11,131 nucleotides of DNA from assembly GCA_001598975.1 (NCBI GenBank), contig BBXU01002069.1, forward strand, positions 1 through 11,131. The letters run 5' to 3'. A program made the translations under genes and the position numbers. The notes beneath the pieces were generated by a model that saw only the letters and a list, made by a program, of their open reading frames with translations, did no database searches and had not been told where the DNA came from. Shown here in pieces: positions 1-7,425 of the stretch. The first letter of the stretch is position 1. Every line of letters begins with the position of its first letter. The stretch is from Parachlorella kessleri (Eukaryota; Chlorophyta; Trebouxiophyceae; Chlorellales; Chlorellaceae).

Positions 1-3000
1 GGGGGGTTGGTGGCCCCCCCCCTTCTGACTGAGGGGGTACCCAGCTTGGACAAAGATGTACCCTTAGTGCCAGCACTTCCGCCCGTCTTCTTGTGTGGCA
101 CATGAACTTGCATGAATGTGACGCTGTCCTCTCGTGCACCTCATGTCCAGGTCCCCTCCCCATGACCATCCAGCCGTCCACCAACAGGAACACAGGGCCC
201 CCACCCCCTCCCCTATCACTACCCTAAGAGTGGTCTGCTGCTTGCATTGTCTGCCGCAGCTCCCTCCTGGCCCTGCCCCCCCACCGGCCCACCTCGGGGT
301 CGTTGCAGATGGACTCGATGAAGATGTACTGCCACTTGCCGTGGAAGCGCGAGCGCAGGAAGTTGCGCCGCTCGGCCGTAGTGTTGGTGGCGTCCACGAT
401 CGCAACCTGCGCATTTTCTGCGCGCAGCGCACAAAGCAGCAGAGAGAAACAACGGTGATGGCCTAGTAGTGAGGACAACGTGCTGCTCTTATACACTTTG
501 TACCGCGGCCTGTCCAAAACATGCCCCCCCCCCACCACACACACACACACACACTACCCGTACCGGCGGCCCCGGCACCTGCCATGCCGCCAGCAGGCCA
601 AGCCCAATTTCTCTACCCAATTTGGCTAGGCCCCATCCCTTCCCCACTGATTCCTGAGTTATCTTCGGCTTACTAGAAAACATCCACTAACTCGTTTCCC
701 ACAAACACCACACCAAGTTGTCATGCACAATACCAGCCGGCCCGCACACCTCGTGACAGACAATTGTGTCACAACAAAAGCGCCTATCCCCCTCTCTAGC
801 AACAGGTCAACCGCCCACCCGTCTCAAGCCAAGCCTCCATGTCGTCTAGTGCTGCCACTAGCGCGCGCTGCCGCGCCTCTTGCCCAGCAGGGTTCCTGCA
901 ACAGCAACAGCATGACACATCGCCGCCGCCTGGGTCACCCCACACCTCCCCTCCGTCACACCCTATCGGGCCCGGAGATATAACCAGGCTTCCCCACCCC
1001 GACACAAATCATCTGCCAGGAGCGGCACAACCACCGTGCCCTCCATCCCAATTCTGACGCTCTGCACGTGCCGCCCCCCAGCAACTCACTGCGAACCCAG
1101 GGCTGCCGCATTTCCCTGAGGAGCGCAGCGCTAGGTGAGGCTGCTGCCTGCAGCGGGGCCTGTCATGCTCTGCCAGGTCATGTGGTGTGGCTGCCAGGCC
1201 AGGCATGGCCATGGCCTCCTTGCCCAAGGAGGTCCCAGCCCAGAGATCCACAAGTCTGCGGGCGGCACCGCCACCACCCCGCCATGCGGCCCACCATGGC
1301 AGCTGGCGGCCCCCACCCACTCACTCACTTGATGTCGAAGAATGCCGCGGTCTGGACCTCGTCCTGCGCCCGCTGCTTGCGCCGGTACTTGCCCACGTTG
1401 AAGTGGCGGGTGGGGTGGCCCAACCTGACAGGGGAGAGAAGAGCGGGGGTGAAGTGAAGGCCATCTACCCTTTACTTGGCATGTGAAAGCCCTGCTCTGT
1501 ACCTTGCTTTGCTTATTCAACGCGCCTAGCCCTGAGGCCATAAATGTAGGAATGCACTTTTCTAGGTTCCATGAGTATCCTGCAGCAGCCATGCCGTTGA
1601 CCCTTGGTAGTCGAAACCTTCGTGTTTGTGACCGCATATACCCTGGCTTGTAATGCTCGACTTGTAGGGCATTCACGGCAGCATATGTGGGGTGGGGCGG
1701 CACGCTGTCAAACTAGACCACTTCCAGTCAGGCCGCTGCACAGACACAGGCTAGCCATGCTCAGCTGGCAGTGGGACAAACTAGCCCCACCCACCCACCA
1801 GTTGAGGTAGCACATGAGCTTGTTGCAGAGGAAGGTCTTGCCGCGGGCGGGCAGCCCCACCAGGATGACGATCAGGCGCTGCCGGTCCACGCGCTTGGCC
1901 TTGCGCCGCCGCCCGTCAGACTGCAGCATGGATGGAGGGGTGGGTGGGTGGGGTGATATGATGGTCAGGAGGCCGAGTGCAGGGTGGCAGATGAACACTG
2001 GCTCGGCCTCCATACTTCGCTTTGCAACACCGCCAACCCAAGCTACGGAGTAAAAAGTAAGCAAGCACTCTGGTTATGGTTGCCCTTGACTGCCGGCCCC
2101 AAGCCAAATACCCAGACAGGGACACGCATCGGGGGAGCACGAAGCAGGCAAGCGATCTCAGAGCGTTCCCTTGCCCTCCCATCTCTAGCCCCTCACAGAG
2201 CAAGAAGCAACAGCTGCAACCGTACCTGGCAAACCACTTTAGCATCCGGGCAAGACAGGCGCCTGGCCAGCAACCGCCATGCCACCCCCCGCCACCGCTC
2301 TCCCGCCCCACCCACCTTTGTTGAGAACTGCCGTGACATCTGCCTGGACAGCACCCCCGACGGCTGCCTGCTGCTGCCGCTGTGCCGTGCCGCCTCATCG
2401 CTGTGCCCCGTCTCCCCCGACCGCAGGCTGAGGTCGTCCAGCGCCGCCAGGTCGCCGGAGCTGCGGCTGCTCTGGCTGGCCTCGCTGCTGTCATAGTCCT
2501 CCTCTGCATCTATCTCAGGCCAATGCGGTGCGTGCTGTCAGCTAAGCAATGCTACAACTTTCCAACAACACCACCAGGTTACCAGAGCTGTGGCTACTCC
2601 GGACGGTACGGAGATTCTCTTAATAGTCCTCCGCTGCATCTATCTCAGGCCAATGCGGTGCGTGCCGTCAGACAAGTTATGCCATAAGTTCTTCAGAGCA
2701 CACCAGGTTGCAGGAGCCGTGGCTGCTCTGGCTGGCTTCACTGCTGCCGTAGGTTTTCTCTGCATCTATCCTAGCCCAATGTTGGTGCACCTGGCACCAG
2801 GGCTCTGCACCTTACCCACATACACAAGCCCAGCCCCTTTGCGCAGCCACCTGGCTAGGCCTGTCCGCAACACCCGCCACCCCCGCCCCTGCCCCGTCAC
2901 CTCGCAAGTCTCAACCTTGACCTCATATCTCTTAGAAGCATCGTACCAGTAATACTGCCCACCTGGAGTGTAGTCCTCAAGTTCATGTGCACAAGTGAAA

Positions 3001-3564
3001 GCCAGGTCACAGCACCCCAGGACAGCCAGCCACCCCACCCATGAGCTCGTCCTTCGCTCGCAGATCCCTACCTCACAAGTACGTATGTACCTTACAAGTA
3101 CGTATGTACCTCACAATGTACCTCACAAGTACGTATGCCACTGAAATGCAAGGCACATGAGCACCTTAGGTTGGCCAGCCAGCCACCCCACCCGTGAGCT
3201 CGTCCTCGTCGGCTAGCAGATCCCCGTCTCCTAAGTACATATGCCATTGAGGTGCAAGGCATAGATAGATCACCCCACAACAGCCAGCCAGCCAGGCAGG
3301 CAGCCACCCACCCGTGAGCTCGTCCTCGTTGGCCAGCAGCTTGAGGTCCTTGAAGTAGATGTGCTTGGAGGGCTCACTGACCGGCAGCGACTGGTCAGCC
3401 AGGTGGGCCTCATCAGCTGGCAAGTTGGCCTGGTCCTCAAAGGTCACGTGCCGCGCCGCGGCGGCCGCCGCCTCTGCAGCAGGGATGGGGTACAGTGGGA
3501 GTGTAACAGGAGCTGTGACTAGGTTGCGAGGTAGCATGATGACAAGGGTCAATGGCTGTGCCAT
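1..3564 (-). CDS. 6-phosphofructo-2-kinase/fructose-2,6-bisphosphatase, 5' part (kinase domain), 7 exons, cut by window edge
   Basis: The kinase half of this bifunctional enzyme makes fructose-2,6-bisphosphate from fructose-6-phosphate and ATP in the cytosol, a signal that steers glycolysis, sucrose and starch flux. Exons inferred from homology and GT-AG sites, read downwards: 3564-3312, 2962-2901, 2513-2316, 1920-1799, 1424-1329, 895-819, 417-293. All junction phases agree, giving 311 codons without a stop. Family motifs appear in order: Walker A GLPARGKT, HFNVGKYRR, NPAGQEARQ, VDATNTTAERR and ESICNDPE. The ATG at 3564 lies in the good context gccATGG. An in-frame ATG at 3726 would add 54 residues in a poorer context. 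The roughly 170-residue N-terminal extension is Ala-rich, then acidic, then Ser-rich, and shows no recognisable CBM20 domain, unlike land-plant F2KP. The remaining kinase and any phosphatase domain lie beyond position 1, so bifunctionality is inferred from the family. Positions 1-292 are intron. Family is very likely; exact ends of exons 1 and 2 are less certain. Confidence 0.9.
262..290 (-). other. Potential G-quadruplex directly after the exon 7 donor
   Basis: On the minus strand, right after the GT of the exon 7 donor, G-runs of at least three occur with loops of CCGGT, CA and CCAGGA. The coding strand, and so the pre-mRNA, is the G-rich one. It matches the general tendency of this gene's introns to begin with GTGGG. 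Confidence 0.45.
536..554. repeat. CA microsatellite, about 9 units, in an intron
   Basis: An uninterrupted CA run follows a C homopolymer at about 524-533. It lies in the intron between exon 6 (895-819) and exon 7 (417-293) of the minus-strand F2KP-like gene. No function is evident. Confidence 0.9.
1785..1953. repeat. Perfect 15-nt inverted repeat flanking the ATP-binding-loop exon
   Basis: The plus strand reads CCCCACCCACCCACC at 1785-1799 and its exact reverse complement at 1939-1953. Exon 4 of the F2KP-like gene (1920-1799), which carries GLPARGKT, lies between the arms. In the pre-mRNA the upstream C-rich arm sits just before the acceptor, and the downstream G-rich arm covers the donor GT (1798-1797) and the last exon base. 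Pairing could hide the donor. The arms are simple G-run/C-run sequence, so a regulatory role is inference only. Confidence 0.8.
1937..1953 (+). other. Potential G-quadruplex (GGGGTGGGTGGGTGGGG)
   Basis: Four G-runs of three or more are separated by single T loops, the most favourable type of quadruplex motif. It is on the plus strand, which is the template strand of the minus-strand gene. The transcript here is the C-rich tract in front of the exon 4 acceptor. Confidence 0.6.
2447..2790 (-). repeat. Three tandem copies of the acceptor side of exon 3 of the F2KP-like gene
   Basis: A unit of about 127-130 bp occurs three times, beginning near 2447, 2574 and 2703 on the plus strand (ccaggt followed by gagctg- or gagccg-like sequence). 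Each copy holds the start of exon 3 plus the adjoining intron end. Copy 1 is the used exon, with acceptor AG at 2515-2514 and protein IDAEEDYDSSEAS. Copy 2 keeps the same acceptor (AG at 2645-2644) but reads IDAAEDY and then a TAA stop. Copy 3 is open (IDAEKTYGSSEASQSSHGS), but its AG has moved one base upstream (2772-2771), so joining it to exon 2 would shift the frame. Intron sequence next to copies 1 and 2 (ccaatgcggtgcgtg) is also duplicated, so this is a DNA-level segment duplication. Copies 2 and 3 are probably relics. Confidence 0.85.
3028..3360 (-). repeat. Three tandem copies of the donor side of exon 1 of the F2KP-like gene
   Basis: The plus-strand motif agccacc(c)caccc-tgagctcgtcc recurs at 3302, 3181 and 3028. 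It is the end of exon 1 with its GTGGGT/GTGGGG donor. Copy 1 encodes IYFKDLKLLANEDELTG and ends at 3312. Copy 2 encodes MYLGDGDLLADEDELTG and ends at 3192, exactly 120 nt further in the same open frame. Copy 3 ends at 3039, another 153 nt (51 codons) on, but has a TGA stop and diverged residues (DLRAKDELMG). Copy 2 therefore gives a potentially usable alternative donor, while copy 3 looks dead. Confidence 0.85.
3071..3139. repeat. 19-bp minisatellite inside the exon 1 donor-copy region
   Basis: The unit cctcacaagtacgtatgta occurs at 3071-3089, 3090-3108 (one mismatch), as a 12-bp partial at 3109-3120, and at 3121-3139 (last two bases changed). The unit resembles the start of the duplicated exon 1 copy at about 3230-3245 (ctcctaagtacatatgcc), so it seems to have grown from part of that duplication. 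It lies in the first intron of the F2KP-like gene. Confidence 0.85.
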
Positions 3565-4318
3565 GGCAGCTGCCTCTGCATAGGCATGGGATGAGGCAGA
3601 CAGCTGCACGCGGCCAGTGCTTGCAAGCAGGCGGGGCAGGTCCCAGGGGGCTGTGCGTTGTCTCCGGCTTTGGGCTTCGCAGCTGTCCCTCCAGTGCAGG
3701 CACTGCTTACTCTCTGCTGGGCACATAAAGGCTTTTCTGATAATAATGCGAAGTTCTCCCAGGTAGACACCCCCACCTTCAGCATGGGCAGACCTAGGGC
3801 TGCCATCCTTGGTTCGGGCTCCCCCTGGTTGATCCTTCGCCAGCTTGTGGCGCCTGCACTAGGCAGGTAAGTATATAGGTTCAAGCCTGCCGCATCCTAT
3901 TCAGCGCCGTTTCCAGCCTTGGAGCCGATATTCTGCATCTTAGCGATGGGGTACAGCCCTACTCCACACCGGCTTCTACCGCAACGCAAGCTCGCTGCGA
4001 GACTCCTTCTCATCCTTTTGCGTATTGATCCGACGAGAGCACCATGACGTCGAGCCGTTCTTGCTGCTTACCAGTATTCCCACATGGCCGACTTCCTTGC
4101 TCAGGACCCTTGCACAACTGAAGTGGATCGCCTCTTAGCGGTCACCCTTAGACACCCGCATAGAATGCCTTTTGCCTTGGCAAGCTTGAGCTGACTACAT
4201 GTTTAGTCTTTGTCCTACTACGATCGGCATAGCGCGCTTACATCAGCAGCCCCTGTGGTCAGGACCTTCTCATTGATGGCTGCACCCTCGAATCCTTGCG
4301 CTGGTGAGGAGTACTAGC
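3565..4318. promoter_or_regulatory. Divergent intergenic region between the F2KP-like gene and the HA-repeat gene
   Basis: The two genes start away from each other here, so this stretch should hold the promoters of both, plus 5' UTR. The only core element seen is TATATA at 3872-3877, symmetric in sequence and about 310 bp upstream of the minus-strand ATG at 3564. Open frames are short and show no family resemblance. The part from about 3565 to 3726 stays open in the exon 1 frame and could be 5' UTR or an N-terminal extension. No clear element was found for the plus-strand gene. Confidence 0.35.
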
Positions 4319-5727
4319 ATGTTCAAGACGGTGCTTGCTAGGAAGTACCGCTTTCGCTTGCCTCGCAACCTCACCAGGTCACTCTTCGTTGAATGGCAAG
4401 GCCACGGTGCGCAGGAGCCGGTCTTCTGGGTACCAAAGCATGTGGAACCCACCATGGAACAACAGTGGCCCTCATGGGTCCAGGGTGGCATACCGAGCAC
4501 CGGGTGGGTAGGCCGGTAGCCCACGCTGGTGTGCGGGCGACAGAGGTTTGCAGTTCTTTACGCTGTTGCTCTACCTTGTGCTACTCTTGGGTACGAGTGG
4601 GAACACCAAGGTGACCAGCAGGCTTGGCAAGTATAGTCCTTCTCATCATCCCAGCAAGGGTCCCAGGACGCCAAGAAGCCGCAGCCTGGTCGTGCCTCTT
4701 TCCCTGCAGGCTCCGCGCGGGGCCGCGCACCTGGACAGACAGTGTCTGGCTACTGCCACCGCGTCAAGCCCTCTCTCACTTCTTGCGAGAATTCCATAAC
4801 AGCCGCTGGCCTCTGGTGGCAGAGGCAGGCATGAGTGGAAGGAGTGTTCAGCCTAGTAGCCCCCAACAGGAGACGTCTGTGCAGCAGCAGGGGCAGCAGC
4901 ACAACAGGTGGTGGCAAAGGTGCGAGCAGGTGGCAGCCTTCCAGCAGCAGCGCGGCAGGCTGCCTCGCACGGCTGCCGGGAGGAGTAGCCCCTTCCTGGT
5001 TGGGGAGCAGGGACTGGGAAAGTGGGTGGTACGTCAGCGGCAACGCTACAAGGCCCAGAAGCTGTCAGCTGAGCGGGTTGCGGCCTTAGAAACTCTGCCC
5101 GGCTTTTGCTGGTTGGAGTTTGCCAGGAAGCCCTGGGAGCAGCAGCGGCAGTTGGTGGAGGCCTTTTACCGCCAGCATGGTCGGTTGCCTCGCAGGATTG
5201 CCGAGCAGAGTGCGTCTTTCTTGCCTGGCGAGGGGCCACTGGGTGCGTGGATAATGAGGCAGAGGAGTCAGGGTCGGGGCCGTATGCAGCCGCCGCTCTC
5301 AGCTGAGCATGTTGCAGCTCTGGACCGCACTCCTGGCTGGAGTTGGGGGGAGTTCAAGATAGAACCCTGGGAGTCCCGCTGCCAGCAGTTGCAGACTTTC
5401 GTGCGGCAGCACGGCCGGCTGCCAAGATACACGGCCGGCAAGAGTAGCCCTTTTCTGCATGCCGAGAAAGGCCTGGGGAATTGGGTGCGAAACCAGCGGC
5501 AACAGTATAAGGCTCGGAAGCTATCAGCTGAGCAGATTGCCGCCTTAGAAGCTACGCCTGGCTGGTGCTGGGCAGAGTGGTCCCAGCAGGCGTGGGAGTC
5601 GCGCTTGCAGCAAGTCCATTCCTTCGTGCTCGAGCACGGCAGGCTCCCGCGGCAGCAGGGGAGCAAGGGCATGCCCCTCCAGCCCAGGGAGAAAGCGTTG
5701 GGGTCATGGTGCAACCAACAGAGGTAG
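4319..5727 (+). CDS. Helicase-associated (HA) repeat protein, no helicase domain
   Basis: The secure part is the open frame from the ATG at 4831 to TAG at 5725-5727 (298 residues). After a Gln-rich leader it carries repeats of about 70-78 residues, starting near residues 27, 102, 180 and 255. Each follows the pattern W-E/Q ... HGRLPR ... SSPF-L-EK-LG-W--QR ... LSAEQ-AALE-TPGW-W, typical of the helicase-associated domain family (Pfam HA). HA repeats occur at bacterial helicase ends and in multi-copy algal proteins. Their role is poorly known and nucleic-acid binding is only presumed. The fourth repeat is cut by the TAG. A likely upstream exon is 4319-4503, joined over an intron (GTGGGT donor at 4504, strong ttccctgcag acceptor at 4709) with matching phase. 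It starts MFKTVLARKYRFRLPR, basic and free of acidic residues, like an organelle-targeting peptide. The repeats are very likely; the first exon is about 50% sure. Confidence 0.82.
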
Positions 5728-6050
5728 CGCTGGAAGGGTAAGACCCACCAGCCGCCGCTGACGGCAGAGCAGCAGGCCGCTCTAGCCACTGTTCCTGGCT
5801 GGTTTTGGGGACGAGGACGACTGGTGGGAGCAGCGGTGGGAGCAGCGGCGGCGGCAGCTGAAGGTCTTTGTGCGGCAGCACAAGCGCATGCCACGCGTGC
5901 GGGTCACGCTGAAGGAGCCGCTGCTGGAGGGAGAGCAGGTGCTGGGACTCTGGCGGCAGCGGCAGCGGCAGAAAGGCACGGTCGGGGGCCCCCGCTGACA
6001 GCCAAGCAGGTTGCAGCCCTGGAGGCCATTCCCCTCTGGGGTAGTAAAGA
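5728..6050 (+). pseudogene. Decayed continuation of the HA-repeat array
   Basis: Behind the TAG the same frame continues with the rest of repeat four (PPLTAEQQAALATVPGWFWG). The similarity then jumps to another frame (DDWWEQRWEQRRRQLKVFVR, then HKRMPR and EGEQVLGLWRQRQ) and returns to the first frame for PPLTAKQVAALEAIPLWG. The shifts lie at the homopolymers ttttgggg near 5806-5813 and gggggccccc near 5983-5993. The TAG sits where a CAG (Gln) codon is expected, a single-base change. So at least one and a half more repeats were once coding. Alternatives are assembly errors at the two homopolymers, or an unrecognised intron around 5722 (gtagcg) or 5737 (gtaaga). Confidence 0.7.
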
Positions 6051-7425
6051 AGGACTTCCTAACGCAGGTATGCTTTGAGAGTGGGTTGGCAGTATTGTAG
6101 CACATTTGGGCCTGGGGAACCCTGTATGCCCTTGGCCTCCAACAACATCTTCTGGCAGCACTGAGTGAGTTGCCCGCAAGGGCATGGTAGGTATGTGTCG
6201 TTGTCGTGCTACTCTCTTGGCCTGCTCCAGGTGTTGTTGTGTTAGTGGCCCCACCAGGCAGGTGAATCAGATCTGTTGACCGAGGCAGGTAGTTATTGAG
6301 GGGAGGAGGTAGGTGGCCATGACCTGATTTGGCTGGTTTTGTTCCGTATGCCCGGGGAGCTCACTGGCTACTCCCCGCATCTGCACAGCCCCAGCTGCAA
6401 CCTCGCAAATCAACAGTCCTGTACTTCGCTTCTGCAGGCCGCAAGAGGTGAGCTTATGTACGGGGATCACCACGGAGACTCAGAAGACACTGGACAGCAA
6501 TGCGCAGGATACCACTTGCCGCATCATGAACATCCCCGTGTGGATGGTCTGACCCAAGCCATGAAGCGGCCGTCCAAAGTTGAATGTCAAGCACTGCTTC
6601 CCCTTGGGCAGCAAGGGAATCCTGGTTGTTGGCAGCCACCGTCGGTTAGCCTGAAGCCGGTGCTGAGGTGCAGTCGTCATGCTGCAGTATCTGCTGGCAA
6701 GCATGTGCGCTGGGTGTGCAAGATGCGGGGGCAGGTATGACCCTTAGAGACTGACCTCCACCATGGGTCGCCATTTTTGATATCAAGGTGCTGATTCTTC
6801 GACTTGACCGCTTGTAATCAGAACACCCAAACTCAAACCTAGTCCTTGAGATAATGATGATTATAGCACTGCTTGCATCAATACAAGTGTTCCCTTCAAC
6901 CCTTCTGTATCGGTGCCTAGAAGCGTGGGACCCCGCCTATCGCAATGATATACAGCGCCTGAAAATCAGGCCAACTACCGGAGAGACATCTGCCAGGGGC
7001 TCGATTGGCATCATTCCAAGGTGGCCATGAGGGCATCATTTAGACAAGCGCGACTAACTTACTGAGGAGGGCACGATATCAAGCCATCCTACAAGTCAAG
7101 CTAAGCCAGCGAGGTGCCACATGCAGTCGGGCCCCCAGACGTGTTAAGAGGCAAAGTGAACAGGCAAGAACCAGATGCTTGGCATCACGGAATATTTGAG
7201 AGCGCTACAAAGGCATTTCCCACCATACTGATGGCTAGTTTTCCCCCGCACGTTAGCCAAGGATGGCAGTTTGCCTCTCACTCCCTGTTCACAACACCTG
7301 CCACACTTACTAACTGCAGTCTTTCCATGCATCCGTTCAACTCAGCGCCTCGACTCTCCGCCCTCACCTACTGTACTGCTCCTGCCTCCTCGCCCTAGGG
7401 TACCCCAGCAGCACCGTGCCCAGCC
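6051..7425. other. Gene-poor interval between the convergent HA-repeat and EamA genes
   Basis: No coding region can be supported. A 3' UTR of either gene may extend into it. The HA remnant runs into a donor-like cgcag/GTATGC at 6064-6070. An open frame from the ATG at 6348 to 6740 has no recognisable domain and is interrupted by intron-like signals. The stretch 6760-6910 is richer in A and T than its surroundings. A 58-codon frame from 6854 to 7030 begins with a hydrophobic stretch (MMIIALLASIQVFPSTLLY) but is short enough to be chance. Confidence 0.5.
6813..6817 (+). terminator. TGTAA, possible algal polyadenylation signal
   Basis: TGTAA is the usual polyadenylation signal of volvocine and related green algae. 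This one is on the strand of the HA-repeat gene, but about 1.1 kb after its TAG. It fits only if the transcript runs through the decayed repeats. A five-base match is weak evidence by itself. Confidence 0.15.

Noticed and set aside
1..30. G-run followed by C-run, hairpin-like
   Set aside because: It lies at the window edge inside an intron and consists of homopolymers; no terminator or other function can be argued in a eukaryotic gene.
134..466. Plus-strand frame over the F2KP exon 7
   Set aside because: Shadow of the minus-strand exon that encodes VDATNTTAERR; Pro/His-rich translation typical of antisense GC-rich DNA.
2703..2770. Copy 3 of the exon 3 start as a mutually exclusive exon
   Set aside because: The frame is open and a GT follows it, but the acceptor AG is one base off, so joining to exon 2 breaks the phase. 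A relic is more likely.
6348..6740. Plus-strand frame of about 130 codons
   Set aside because: No recognisable domain, and composition like intergenic sequence; it holds acceptor and donor-like signals (ttctgcag, gaggtgagc) that argue against one continuous exon.
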